Counted from the stretch's first letter, positions 40,501 to 48,772 are shown. The stretch: 64,000 nucleotides of DNA from AV80 sp035536995 (GCA_035536995.1 DATLNB010000042.1:3300-67299), one strand, 5' to 3'. Program-made: numbers and translations. Notes: generated from the sequence alone by a model not told the origin.

Positions 40501-40676
40501 TGCATCCGGTCGCGGTCGTTATCTTCAGCGGCATCTTTACCAGTACGCTTTTGGACTTCATCGTCACGCCACTCGTCTTTTGGCGGTTCGGCAAAAAAAG
40601 TGCCGAGCGTCTCGCTGCCAGGGGATCGCACAGCTCCGCGCTCCACGAACCAGCACCAGCCACAGCCCTGGCCTAA
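37515..40676 (+). CDS. heavy-metal RND efflux pump (CusA/CzcA family)
   Basis: 1053 residues, the usual RND length. Starts MFDRIIQFSLRNRLFVVAFA (first membrane helix) and LPVDVFPDLNRPTVTIFTES. The motif IGELVDDAIVDVENVFRRLR (about 402-420) is the TM4 proton-relay segment of heavy-metal pumps. Two homologous halves, each with a large periplasmic loop, are visible; the second half's helices include LSVISLLGMFVVLYAHFKSA and VAVVIFSGIFTSTLLDFIV. With adaptor and channel it would export Cu(I), Zn(II), Co(II) or Cd(II) from the periplasm or cytoplasm; copper is favoured by the neighbours. Confidence 0.93.
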   Translation: MFDRIIQFSLRNRLFVVAFAALLAAYGGYIVTKLPVDVFPDLNRPTVTIFTESGGLAPEEVESLVSFPIESAMNGAAGVQRVRSVSSIGLSIVFVEFGFEQNVYVARQIVAERLQQVAEQLPPAAKPVLAPVSSLMGEIMLVGLTSDDPKITPMDLRTIADWDIRKRLLAVPGLAQISVIGGELKQYQVLVDPFKLRNFDVSLHDVEEAAKNANVNSTGGFLLGPYTEGLIRNLARVRNLDDLRNSVIPVKRKDGAALTLGQVADIRLGGPLAKRGDAGVNGAPAVILSIQKQPGASTPELTKQIERELRNMQAGLPQGVRIHSGIFRQSTFIENAIRNIEVALRDGAIFVVIVLFLFLLNFRTTVITLTAIPLSLLVTALVFHYFGISINTMTLGGLAVAIGELVDDAIVDVENVFRRLRENRQLPNPRPALEVVYRASSEVRNSIVIATAVVVLVFVPLFALGGIEGRIFAPLGIAYITSIIASLFVSLTVTPALCSYLLPKMKRMKHSADSWMVRNIKALEARVLAFGFGRSNFVLGVFAIIVLIALATVPFFGREFLPPFNEGSLTINVFVPPSTSLVESNRIASLAERIVMEVPEIIMVGRRTGRAELDEHAEGVHYSEIDAELRESTRGREEILNDIRARLEQIPGISISIGQPISHRIDHLLSGVRAQIAVKIFGDDLNLLRQKAGEVEELMKTIPGMVDIFAERLVMIPQLHVDIDRDQARRHGVMVGEVANYAELAMQGKTVSQILEGSRTFDVVLRLSDQARNDADAIRAIPVDTANGRVLPLSQLATVQEAKGPNQINREGVQRRIYIAANVTGRDLVGAVQELQRKIAEKINLPTGYYVTYGGQFESQASASRLISILSVISLLGMFVVLYAHFKSAMFAVQIMLNIPMAVIGSVAGVWLMGGTMSIATMVGFITLAGIASRNGIMMISHYLHLMREEGESFTKEMIVRGTQERLVPVLMTALTAGLALIPLIIAADEPGREILHPVAVVIFSGIFTSTLLDFIVTPLVFWRFGKKSAERLAARGSHSSALHEPAPATALA

Positions 40677-40731
40677 TGAACGCCGCGCGCAGATTCCAAA
40701 TCAGTTTTCAGCTGAATAAACAACCAAACAT

Positions 40732-40744
40732 CAGTGTCACACTG
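40732..40744. promoter_or_regulatory. perfect palindrome cagtgtCacactg
   Basis: A 13-bp perfect inverted repeat 11 bp before ATG 40756. Its place in the short gap after the RND gene makes it a candidate operator for a metal-responsive repressor, but a one-off palindrome is weak evidence. Confidence 0.35.
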
Positions 40745-40755
40745 AGACTACAACC

Positions 40756-41208
40756 ATGAAAACCACATCATCCATCATTCACAAAAACATCTTCGCGTTC
40801 GCCCTTGCGCTGACCGCAATGGCATTGCCTTTCTCGATCCTCAGCGCCCATGAAGGACACGATCACGGGAAATCGCCGGCCCCTCACGCGGCCGATTCAG
40901 CAGCCGACGCCTGGAAAAACGCGCAGGCTTCGTTGAAAGCAATCCAGGCCGCCGCGGTCGCGAAGCAGCACGAGCCAATTCACCACGAGCAGGAAAAATT
41001 AGTCATCGCCTTGAAGCAGATTCAGGAGCTGGGCGGCGGGACCGACAAGGCGCGCCTCGAAGGTGCAATCAAGAACGCGATCGCGGCATCCGAGAAGGTG
41101 CATAGCGCGGCGGACGCGAAGGATTTTGCGAAAGTCGAAACCAGCCTGAAGACCCTCGAATCCACCATGGCGATGGTTGAGAAGCAGCTGGCGCCCTCGG
41201 CGAAATAG
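40756..41208 (+). CDS. His-rich periplasmic helical protein
   Basis: 150 residues. Signal peptide about 1-31 (core FAFALALTAMALPFSILSA). The mature N-terminus AHEGHDHGKSPAPH (H32, H35, H37) and HEPIHHEQEK near 75-84 supply at least seven histidines. The remainder is helical (EKLVIALKQIQELGGGTDKA, DFAKVETSLKTLESTMAMVE). The plan resembles CusF- or CzcI-like metal-holding periplasmic proteins in function, not in fold. 79 bp after the RND gene, so probably in the same transcript or with its own promoter. Confidence 0.75.
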   Translation: MKTTSSIIHKNIFAFALALTAMALPFSILSAHEGHDHGKSPAPHAADSAADAWKNAQASLKAIQAAAVAKQHEPIHHEQEKLVIALKQIQELGGGTDKARLEGAIKNAIAASEKVHSAADAKDFAKVETSLKTLESTMAMVEKQLAPSAK

Positions 41209-41239
41209 GAGGCCATCGCGGCGAGCCGGCCCCGGTTTT

Positions 41240-42583
41240 TCACCCGCCTCTCAGCAGTGAGAAGGCGAGGCCAACCAGGCCGCTGCCCACGACCACGGGA
41301 ATAACCCCCCACTTCCAACGGAGCATTCCCACAAAGGCCACTGCCGCGACGGCTACCGCAAACCAATCGAGCCCGCGATTTGCGGGAAAGAGAACGTGGA
41401 GACCGAACCAGACCGCGAGGTTTAATACGACGCCGACCACGGCTGCGGTCACCGCGGAGAGCGCGGCGGTGAGCGCCTTGTTACCGCGGAGGCGCTCGAT
41501 GTAAGGCGCACCCATGAAGATCCAGATGAAGCAGGGGACAAACGTAGCCCACGTGGTGACGAACGCCCCTAATGTGGCCGCGAACAGAGGCGGCAAATTG
41601 CCGGGCTTATTCCAACCCCCAAGAAAACCAACGAATTGCAGCACCATGATGAGCGGGCCCGGCGTGGATTCGGCGAGGCCAAGGCCGTCGAGCATCTGTC
41701 CGGGTCCGAGCCACTGGTACGTCTCGATTGCCTGTTGTGAGACGTACGGCAGGACAGCGTAGGCGCCGCCGAACGTCACCATGGCTGCTTTGCTAAAGAA
41801 CAACCCCTCCCGCCACAAAGTGTGTTCCGGACCGAACGCCATCAGGGCGAGGAGCAACGGCGCCCACCAAATGACCAGTCCGATTGCGAAAATCGACAGG
41901 GTCCGAACGGGGGAGGGCTGCTGATGAACGGGCGTCTCGCCCTCATCGGCGATCACCTCTCCGCCTCCATCCGCGGGCGGACCGTGGCCGCTGGCCACCG
42001 CGAAACGCTGCGGCCAGAGTTTGCCCCCAACCGCCCCGATAACAATTGCGCTCGCGACAATCACCGGGAACGGCACTTTCAGGAAAAAAATGCCGATGAA
42101 AGCCAGAACGGCGATCGCCCACATCGCTTCGTTCTTGAGCGCTTTCCGGCCGATCCGAATCACCGCGGCAGCAACGATCGCGAGCACGGCCGGCTTGAGC
42201 CCGTAGAAAACCGCCGCGATCCAGGGCACGCTGCCGTACGCGACATAAACATAACTGAGTCCCCAGAGGATGAACATCGAGGGGATAACGAAGAGCGCGC
42301 CGGCCACAATGCCGCCCCATGTCCGATGCAAAAGCCACCCGATATAAACGGCGAGCTGCTGCGCTTCCGGTCCCGGCAACAACATGCAGAAATTCAAGGC
42401 ATGCAGGAATCGCGACTCACTGATCCACCTCTTTTTCTCGACCAACTCGGTGTGCATGATCGCGATCTGGCCGGTCGGTCCCCCGAACGAGATGAATCCC
42501 AGTTTCAGCCAAAACTGAAAGGCCTCGCGGAACGAAGGCGCGCGAGCGTGCTTCTGATCAGATGGCGGAAGGTCAATCTCCAT
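41240..42583 (-). CDS. chrA: chromate transporter ChrA (two-domain)
   Basis: 447 residues. Two homologous CHR halves: the first starts SFREAFQFWLKLGFISFGGP and includes NFCMLLPGPEAQQLAVYIGW; the second starts SIFAIGLVIWWAPLLLALMA and has the matching FFSKAAMVTFGGAYAVLPYV and GLGLAESTPGPLIMVLQFVG. The FGGP/GPEAQQ and FGG-A/STPGP pairs are diagnostic of CHR proteins, which export chromate by proton coupling. It reads opposite to the copper genes on either side, so it is a separate transcript, divergent from the gene at 42684. Confidence 0.93.
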   Translation of the reverse strand: MEIDLPPSDQKHARAPSFREAFQFWLKLGFISFGGPTGQIAIMHTELVEKKRWISESRFLHALNFCMLLPGPEAQQLAVYIGWLLHRTWGGIVAGALFVIPSMFILWGLSYVYVAYGSVPWIAAVFYGLKPAVLAIVAAAVIRIGRKALKNEAMWAIAVLAFIGIFFLKVPFPVIVASAIVIGAVGGKLWPQRFAVASGHGPPADGGGEVIADEGETPVHQQPSPVRTLSIFAIGLVIWWAPLLLALMAFGPEHTLWREGLFFSKAAMVTFGGAYAVLPYVSQQAIETYQWLGPGQMLDGLGLAESTPGPLIMVLQFVGFLGGWNKPGNLPPLFAATLGAFVTTWATFVPCFIWIFMGAPYIERLRGNKALTAALSAVTAAVVGVVLNLAVWFGLHVLFPANRGLDWFAVAVAAVAFVGMLRWKWGVIPVVVGSGLVGLAFSLLRGG

Positions 42584-42683
42584 GCGGAATCACTCTCTCA
42601 TTTGCGCAGGTCTCGCGGATGTCGTCACTTGATTCGGGTGCCGATCGCCGAGTGCGCTCTCCAAATTTGAATGACACAATTTT

Positions 42684-43628
42684 ATGAAAACCTGTCTCAC
42701 TTTCTCCATTGCCATCCTGCTTTGCCGGGCCGCGTTCGCGGCGGAAGGAACTCACGGGCAGCACGACCACCATCATGCCGCCGGGACGGTGGCCAGCGAG
42801 GTCGTCCCGGTGGCAACTCGCACCGCCGGCAAATCAACGCCGACGGTAATTCGGCTAACAGGCCACGACGGCAAACCGATCGGGTTGGACCAACTGGAAG
42901 TCGCGCACACCGAGAAGATCCACCTCCTGGTCATCGATCAAAGCCTGACCGATTACCATCATCTGCATCCGGTCGCCGGCGATAAGCCAGGCGAATATCG
43001 CTTCGATTTCGCGCCGCGTTTCGGCGGCACGTATCACATCTGGGCTGATGTTGTCCCGAAAAGCACCGGCCAGCAGGAATACTCGAAGACGACGGTGAAA
43101 GTAGATGGACCGCCCGGCACTCCGGTCAATTCGGTCAAGACTTCCGCGGACGTGGATGGCTACCGGTTCAATCTGACGACAGAGAACAACACAGCGCTCC
43201 AGTCCGGGAAAGCGACTGTGGTGAAGGTGAAAGTAACGGGACCCGATGGACGCGACTTTTCGAAACTGGAACCAGTCATGGGAGCGTTTGCGCACATGGT
43301 TGCTTTTCCAACCGACCTTGGCTCGGTCACCCACGTCCATCCCATGGGCGCGGAACCGAAAGCGAACGCAGAACGCGGCGGCCCGGAACTGAGCTTTCAC
43401 GTGGAGGCGGACAAGCCCGGCTTCCAAAAGTTTTTCCTCCAGACGCAAATCGACGGGAAGGAAAAATTCGCTGCGTTCGGTTTGAACGTTGAGCCGGCAG
43501 CGGCGGCGACGACGAGTAACTCTCCGGCACCTGCCGAAGCGGTTTACACGTGTCCCATGCATCCGGAGGTGAAACAAAAGGGTCCCGGGAAATGCCCGAA
43601 ATGCGGGATGGCGCTGGTCGCGAAATGA
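42684..43628 (+). CDS. exported copper/metal-binding protein with C-terminal HMBD
   Basis: 314 residues. Signal peptide about 1-20, then TEGTHGQHDHHH-type His run (EGTHGQHDHHHAAG). A DUF/CopC-like beta region follows with IHLLVIDQSLTDYHHLHPV, THVHPMG and HMVAFPTDLGSVTHVHP, rich in His and Met. The C-terminal domain (about 289-311) is a heavy-metal-binding domain: CPMHPEV...GPGKCPKCGMAL. The same motif appears twice at the start of the ATPase at 44451. The stop overlaps the DUF4198 gene's start (ATGA), so the two are co-translated. Confidence 0.85.
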   Translation: MKTCLTFSIAILLCRAAFAAEGTHGQHDHHHAAGTVASEVVPVATRTAGKSTPTVIRLTGHDGKPIGLDQLEVAHTEKIHLLVIDQSLTDYHHLHPVAGDKPGEYRFDFAPRFGGTYHIWADVVPKSTGQQEYSKTTVKVDGPPGTPVNSVKTSADVDGYRFNLTTENNTALQSGKATVVKVKVTGPDGRDFSKLEPVMGAFAHMVAFPTDLGSVTHVHPMGAEPKANAERGGPELSFHVEADKPGFQKFFLQTQIDGKEKFAAFGLNVEPAAAATTSNSPAPAEAVYTCPMHPEVKQKGPGKCPKCGMALVAK

Positions 43629-44437
43629 AAACGAAGCGAATCCTGGGGCAAACACTCATTGTTTTCCTTTCGTTAGGCCTGGTTTCGATCGCCATGGCGC
43701 ACGACACCTGGCTGGGGCCCGACCGTTATGAGGTCGCGCCAAAAACCGTCGTGACGCTCGACCTGACCAGCGGGATGGAATTTCCGGCGCTGGAGACCGG
43801 CCCGAAACGAGAACGAGTCGAGGCCGCGAAATGCCGGCTCGCGGAACGGACCTTCGGCATCGCAGATATTTCCGCGGGACCCAAATCGCTGGTCTTCAAA
43901 CTCGAGCTCGTGGACCCGGGCGTGGCCACGATCTGGGTAATGCTCCCGCCGAGATCAATCGAGCTGACTGCCGAACAAGTTAAAGAATACCTTGATGAGA
44001 TTGAGGCGCCTGCCGATCTGCGAAAGCAATGGGCGGAGATGAGCCCGCCCCGGTGGCGCGAGAGTTACACCAAGCATCCGAAAACATTTATCCGGGTGGG
44101 CGACGCGAAGGCCGACCGTTCATGGGAAAAACCAGTTGGGATGGCGCTGGAGATCGTGCCGGAGAACGATCCCACGACGTTGCGCGCAGGCGACGAGCTT
44201 ACCGTTCGCGTCTTGAAGAACGGAGAGCCGTTCCCCGGGTTTGCCTTGAACGCCGTGGCCGGAGGCGCGACCAGGGGCGAAACGAAAAAGAGCGATGCAG
44301 CGGGCAGAATTGTTTTTCGAATGGATAAAGCCGGGCCGTGGCTGCTGCGAGGAACGGATGTCCGGCGCTCCACGAGGAGCGATGCTGATTGGGAAAGCGA
44401 TTTCGCGACGCTGACTTTGGCAGTGAAAGAGAAGTAG
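43625..44437 (+). CDS. DUF4198-domain exported protein
   Basis: From ATG 43625 the protein is 270 residues with a signal peptide (MKTKRILGQTLIVFLSLGLV). AHDTWLGPDRYEVAPKTVVT opens the DUF4198 (NikM-like) domain, and the C-terminal half has LTVRVLKNGEPFPGFALNAV, then ETKKSDAAGRIVFRMDKAGP and WLLRGTDVRRS, the typical end. The family is periplasmic and often near nickel, cobalt or copper transport genes. The longer frame to 43550 lies inside the previous gene. Confidence 0.8.
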   Translation: MKTKRILGQTLIVFLSLGLVSIAMAHDTWLGPDRYEVAPKTVVTLDLTSGMEFPALETGPKRERVEAAKCRLAERTFGIADISAGPKSLVFKLELVDPGVATIWVMLPPRSIELTAEQVKEYLDEIEAPADLRKQWAEMSPPRWRESYTKHPKTFIRVGDAKADRSWEKPVGMALEIVPENDPTTLRAGDELTVRVLKNGEPFPGFALNAVAGGATRGETKKSDAAGRIVFRMDKAGPWLLRGTDVRRSTRSDADWESDFATLTLAVKEK

Positions 44438-44450
44438 CAGGGACGATCCG

Positions 44451-46748
44451 GTGGACGACGGCTCTTGTTGCGAACACGGCGACCACGCCGAACACGCGGC
44501 CCCGGCGCCGCTGCGTTCGGCTAAATATTTCTGCCCGATGTGCGCCGGAGTCGAGAGCGAGACACCCGGCAGTTGTCCGAAGTGCGGGATGGCCCTGGAA
44601 CGGAACCGCGCCTATCGCGAACAACCGACAGTCATCTACACCTGCCCGATGCACCCTGAGATCGAGCAGGAAGGGCCGGGCCCCTGCCCGATTTGCGGAA
44701 TGGCTCTCGAGCCGAAAATCATCGCCGGAGAGCCTGACCACGACGACCCCGAGTTGACCGACATGGCGCGGCGCCTTGCAATTGGCACCGTCCTGACGTT
44801 GCCCGTGTTTGTCCTGGCCATGTCGCATCTGGTTCCGAACGCGCCGGGCTGGTTCTCCGGCGACACTTCGCGCTGGACCCAATTCTTGCTGACAACGCCG
44901 GTAGTACTTTGGGGTGGGTGGCCGTTCTTCGTGCGTGGGGCGCGGTCCCTGGTCAACCGCCATTTCAACATGTTTACCCTGATCGCGATCGGCGTCGGCG
45001 TGGCCTGGGTCTACAGCTGTATCGCTCTCTTTTTCCCGGGACTGTTTCCACATACAACCGGCCATCACGAGAAACCCGGCCTTTATTTCGAAGCGGCCGC
45101 CATGATTACGGTGCTCGTGCTTCTTGGCCAGGTCCTGGAGTTGCGCGCCCGGCGACGCACCGGCAAAGCGATCCGCTCACTGCTCGACCTGACACCGCCG
45201 ACGGCACGCCTTATCGCTGACGACGACGAGCGCGACGTCCCGGTAGCGGAAGTCGTTTCCGGTAATCAGCTCCGGGTGCGGCCCGGCGAAAAAATCCCGG
45301 TCGACGGGCGGGTGGTCGAAGGACGCACGACCGTGAACGAATCGATGATCACGGGGGAAGCGTTGCCGGTTGAAAAAGGAGCCGGCGACAAAGTGATCGG
45401 CGGAACGTTGAACAATACCGGCAGCTTCGTCATGCACGCAGAGCGCGTCGGCGACGAAACTGTGCTCGCCCAAATCGTGCGAATGGTTTCGGACGCCCAA
45501 CGGAGCCGGGCCCCGATCCAACGACTGGCGGACACGGTGTCGGCGTATTTCGTTCCGGCAGTCCTGGCAGCGGCGCTGATTACCTTCATCGGATGGTTTT
45601 GGATTGGGCCCGAGCCGCGGCTCGCCCATGCCATTATCAATTCCGTGGCGGTCCTGATCATCGCGTGTCCCTGCGCGCTCGGCCTGGCCACTCCGATGTC
45701 CATCATGGTGGGCGTCGGCCGGGGCGCGCACGCCGGTGTCCTGGTCAGGAACGCGTCAACGCTCGAACAGTTGGAGAAGGTCAACACCCTGGTGGTCGAT
45801 AAGACTGGAACGCTGACCGAGGGAAAGCCGCGCGTCACAAAAATCGTCGCGTTGGAAGGCATCGCTGAAGAAGAGTTGCTCTCGGCCGCCGCCTCGATCG
45901 AACAACAAAGCGAGCATCCCCTGGCCGAAGCGATCGTCACTGCGGCCCGCGAGCGGAGCCTGACGCTGACGAAGGTCCACGATTTCGTTTCCACGACGGG
46001 CGGCGGGGTGACCGCGAAATCTCAGGAGAACGTGATCGCCGTTGGCCAGCTCTCATTCATCCAAACTGTAGTTGGAGGGACGGACGCTGTGCCGCCGCCA
46101 TTAATAGAAGAGGCGACTGCGCTTCAATCGCAGGGTAACACCGTCGTGTTCGCCGCGATCAATAGCCGGCCCGCAGGTCTCATCGCGATCGCCGATCCGA
46201 TCAAGGCGTCAACCCGCGACGCTCTCCGTGAATTGAAACGCCTCGGATTAAATCCGATCATGATCACCGGCGACAACGAGCGGACGGCGCAGGCGGTTGC
46301 CAGACAGCTCGGCATCGAACGCGTTGAGGCAGGCGTGGCGCCAGCCGACAAGCATGCGCGCATCGAAGCTTTGCGGGGCACCGGTTCAGTTGTGGCCATG
46401 GCGGGCGACGGGATCAACGACGCGCCGGCGCTGGCCGCGGCTGATGTCGGCATCGCCATGGGCACGGGAACCGACGTCGCGATGGAGAGTGCCGGAATCA
46501 CGCTCGTAAAGGGTGACCTGAACGGGATCGTGCACGCGATTCGTTTGAGTCGCGCCGTGATGCGCAACATCCGGCAGAATCTGTTTTTCGCTTTCGTCTA
46601 TAACGCGCTCGGGGTCCCGCTTGCGGCCGGAGCGCTCTACCCATTTTTCGGGTGGCTTCTCAGCCCAATGATCGCCGGCGCAGCCATGAGTTTGAGCTCG
46701 GTCTCGGTGATCGGAAACGCGTTGCGGTTGCAGAAGGCGAAGCTTTAG
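44451..46748 (+). CDS. copA: P1B-type copper-translocating ATPase with two N-terminal HMBDs
   Basis: 765 residues, GTG start at 44451. Two heavy-metal-binding domains: CPMCAGV...CPKCGMAL (about 27-50) and CPMHPEI...CPICGMAL (about 63-85); the first has CPMC in place of CPMH. The core has MITGEALPVEK near 298-308, the CPC metal channel IIACPCALGLATPMSIMVG near 403-421, the phosphorylated Asp in DKTGTLTEGKP near 449-459 and GDGINDAPALAAADVGIAMG near 651-670. YNALGVPLAAG and MSLSSVSVIGNALRL in the last helices are typical of Cu(I)-ATPases (CopA/CopB). It exports Cu(I) from the cytoplasm. Confidence 0.93.
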   Translation: MDDGSCCEHGDHAEHAAPAPLRSAKYFCPMCAGVESETPGSCPKCGMALERNRAYREQPTVIYTCPMHPEIEQEGPGPCPICGMALEPKIIAGEPDHDDPELTDMARRLAIGTVLTLPVFVLAMSHLVPNAPGWFSGDTSRWTQFLLTTPVVLWGGWPFFVRGARSLVNRHFNMFTLIAIGVGVAWVYSCIALFFPGLFPHTTGHHEKPGLYFEAAAMITVLVLLGQVLELRARRRTGKAIRSLLDLTPPTARLIADDDERDVPVAEVVSGNQLRVRPGEKIPVDGRVVEGRTTVNESMITGEALPVEKGAGDKVIGGTLNNTGSFVMHAERVGDETVLAQIVRMVSDAQRSRAPIQRLADTVSAYFVPAVLAAALITFIGWFWIGPEPRLAHAIINSVAVLIIACPCALGLATPMSIMVGVGRGAHAGVLVRNASTLEQLEKVNTLVVDKTGTLTEGKPRVTKIVALEGIAEEELLSAAASIEQQSEHPLAEAIVTAARERSLTLTKVHDFVSTTGGGVTAKSQENVIAVGQLSFIQTVVGGTDAVPPPLIEEATALQSQGNTVVFAAINSRPAGLIAIADPIKASTRDALRELKRLGLNPIMITGDNERTAQAVARQLGIERVEAGVAPADKHARIEALRGTGSVVAMAGDGINDAPALAAADVGIAMGTGTDVAMESAGITLVKGDLNGIVHAIRLSRAVMRNIRQNLFFAFVYNALGVPLAAGALYPFFGWLLSPMIAGAAMSLSSVSVIGNALRLQKAKL

Positions 46749-46830
46749 GTGGATCGAGCGCTCCCTCGCTCCATGGTGAATGCCGCTTTCGGGCCCTGAA
46801 CTTATCGAGCGGCGGAGCGCTCGATCCACC
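46748..46830. repeat. 83-bp element bounded by perfect 17-bp inverted repeats
   Basis: Arms ggtggatcgagcgctcc (46748-46764) and ggagcgctcgatccacc (46814-46830) are exact complements. The left arm begins on the last base of the ATPase stop codon and the right arm ends directly before an in-frame ATG (46831) of the TauE/SafE gene. Confidence 0.85.
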
Positions 46831-47589
46831 ATGCTCATCTTCCTCGTCTGCGCGTTTTCGTTTCTGGCCGGATTCATCGACTCAATCGTCGGCGGAGGAG
46901 GCCTGATCCAATTGCCGGCCATGCTGATCCTCTTTCCGAATCTCCCGGTCGCCACCATCCTGGGCACGAACAAGTTTGCTTCCTGCGCGGGAACAACGAT
47001 CGCAGTCCAGCGTTACGCCCGGCACGTCTCTTTCGATTGGCCAACAATCCTGCCGGCCGCGATCACTGCGTTTGTATTCTCCTTTCTCGGGTCGCGGGCC
47101 GTCACGCTCCTGAATCCCGCGCTCCTCCGGCCCATTGTGCTCGGTCTTCTCGTCCTGGTCGCGATCTACGTTTTCTTCGTCAAGGACCTCGGGATCATCC
47201 ATGCCCCCAAGCATCCCCCAAAGAAGGCGCAACTCCTTGGCATCCTGGTCGGAGCCGCCCTCGGTTTTTACGACGGATTCTTCGGGCCCGGCGCGGGCAG
47301 TTTTCTCATCTTTGCTTTCGTCGGACTCTTCGGCTTCGATTTCCTCGCAGCCTCGGCTTCAGCGAAAGTGATCAATCTCGCGACCAACCTCGCCTCCATT
47401 CTCTACTTCGGGTGGACCGGGCACATCATTTACGGGTATGCCATCCCAATGGCGCTTTGCAGCGTTCTCGGTGCGGCCATCGGCGCGCGGCTCGCCATTG
47501 CGAAAGGCAGCCGTTTCGTTCGCGTTTTCTTTCTCGTCATCGTGGGTGCGCTGATCGCGAAACTCGCGCAATCCATCATTGCGCCGTAA
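46831..47589 (+). CDS. TauE/SafE-family membrane permease
   Basis: 252 residues from ATG 46831 (MLIFLVCAFSFLAGFIDSIV). Eight hydrophobic segments. The family hallmarks are GFIDSIVGGGGLIQLPAMLI and NKFASCAGTTIAVQRYA in the first half, FYDGFFGPGAGSFLIFAFVG and SAKVINLATNLASILYFGWT in the second. TauE/SafE proteins carry sulfite, sulfoacetate or related organosulfur anions. The start is uncertain, because an in-frame ATG at 46780 would extend the protein across the inverted-repeat element, and no ribosome site precedes 46831. Confidence 0.88.
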   Translation: MLIFLVCAFSFLAGFIDSIVGGGGLIQLPAMLILFPNLPVATILGTNKFASCAGTTIAVQRYARHVSFDWPTILPAAITAFVFSFLGSRAVTLLNPALLRPIVLGLLVLVAIYVFFVKDLGIIHAPKHPPKKAQLLGILVGAALGFYDGFFGPGAGSFLIFAFVGLFGFDFLAASASAKVINLATNLASILYFGWTGHIIYGYAIPMALCSVLGAAIGARLAIAKGSRFVRVFFLVIVGALIAKLAQSIIAP

Positions 47590-47598
47590 GCTGGGACC

Positions 47599-48327
47599 GT
47601 GATTCGAATCCGGTTAGTTGGATTCTTGTTCGTGTTACTCACTGCGAGAATACCAGCCGCCGAAATCATTTTGGAGAGCAAGCCGACGCGCGCCCATCTG
47701 ATCGAGCTGTATACCTCAGAAGGGTGCAGCAGTTGCCCGCCCGCTGAAGAATGGATGAACGGGCTCAAGAATCATCCGCGGCTCTGGCAGGACATCGTCC
47801 CGATTGCGTTCCACGTTGATTATTGGGACCACCGCGGCTGGCGCGATCCATTCGCGTCAAAAACGTGGACTGAGCGGCAGGCCGATTATTCGGTGCAATG
47901 GAAGAAAGGGAGCGTCTATACGCCGGGCTTCGTCCTGAATGGAAACGAATGGCATTACGGTCCATTGCCAGCGGTCGCCACGGAGACGCCGGGCGTCCTG
48001 ACCCTGAAGATCGACGGCGACCGCGTCCTGGCCACCTTCAAGCCTTCAGCCAAGGAAGCCCCTGGCCGCTCCGTGATTCATCTCGTCCGGCTCGGCTTCG
48101 GATATAACACCGCCGTTACGGCTGGCGAAAACAACGGCCGAAAACTCGTTCACGATTTTGTTGCCCTTGGTTTGGTCAGTGAAACCTTGAAAGCGGGCGC
48201 GAAAGAATTGCGGCTTCCGGCCGGGAGCACGATTGTGACTGCCGATCCGCGCAACGCGGTCGTGGCCTGGGTGACCGCCGCCGGAAAGATGGAAGCGATT
48301 CAGGCGGTTGGCGGATGGCTGCAATGA
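47599..48327 (+). CDS. DUF1223 thioredoxin-fold exported protein
   Basis: 242 residues, GTG start at 47599 in good context. Signal peptide about 1-21 (core VGFLFVLLTARIPA). The domain opens LIELYTSEGCSSCPPAEEWM, the Cys-x-x-Cys thioredoxin-like motif of DUF1223, followed by VPIAFHVDYWDHRGWRDPFA and later VYTPGFVLNGNEW. Members are periplasmic and redox-associated. It precedes msrB by 12 bp on the same strand, so the two probably form a redox-repair pair. Confidence 0.85.
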   Translation: MIRIRLVGFLFVLLTARIPAAEIILESKPTRAHLIELYTSEGCSSCPPAEEWMNGLKNHPRLWQDIVPIAFHVDYWDHRGWRDPFASKTWTERQADYSVQWKKGSVYTPGFVLNGNEWHYGPLPAVATETPGVLTLKIDGDRVLATFKPSAKEAPGRSVIHLVRLGFGYNTAVTAGENNGRKLVHDFVALGLVSETLKAGAKELRLPAGSTIVTADPRNAVVAWVTAAGKMEAIQAVGGWLQ

Positions 48328-48339
48328 GGGCAACGAACA

Positions 48340-48738
48340 ATGAGCGAGAAAATTCAAAAGACCGACGACGAATGGAGGCAATCCCTGACCCCGGAGCAGT
48401 ACCGCATTCTGCGGGAGAAAGGGACCGAGCCCGCTTTCACGGGGAAATATGCCGACGCTGATGACGATGGAATTTATCGGTGCGCCGGCTGCGGCAATCC
48501 ACTCTTCAGCTCAGAAACCAAGTATGAATCGGGCAGCGGCTGGCCAAGTTTTTACAAGCCGCTGGTTAACGACGCGGTTGAGACCGAGACCGACCGGAAA
48601 TTTGGAATGACCCGGACCGAAGTGGTCTGCGCAAAGTGCGGCGGTCATCTTGGCCACGTCTTTCCGGACGGCCCCAAGCCGACGGGGCTACGCTATTGCA
48701 TGAACTCGGCGGCGTTAGAGCTGGAGAAGAAGGGATGA
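48340..48738 (+). CDS. msrB: peptide-methionine (R)-S-oxide reductase MsrB
   Basis: 132 residues. The structural zinc cysteines are C48-x-x-C51 (YRCAGCGNPLF) and C97-x-x-C100 (VCAKCGGHLGHVF). The catalytic cysteine is C120 in GLRYCMNSAALEL. YESGSGWPSFY (62-72) lines the substrate pocket. It reduces the R-epimer of methionine sulfoxide using thioredoxin. Cytoplasmic; no signal peptide. It follows the DUF1223 gene by 12 bp. Confidence 0.95.
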   Translation: MSEKIQKTDDEWRQSLTPEQYRILREKGTEPAFTGKYADADDDGIYRCAGCGNPLFSSETKYESGSGWPSFYKPLVNDAVETETDRKFGMTRTEVVCAKCGGHLGHVFPDGPKPTGLRYCMNSAALELEKKG

Positions 48739-48772
48739 CCCGTCCTGATAGGTCCTATAGGTCGAATAGGTC
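48739..48772. repeat. short AGGTCCTAT repeats between convergent genes
   Basis: Three copies of taggtc(ctat/gaat) lie in the 34 bp between the msrB stop and the VOC stop. They could form weak structures that terminate both genes. Confidence 0.4.
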
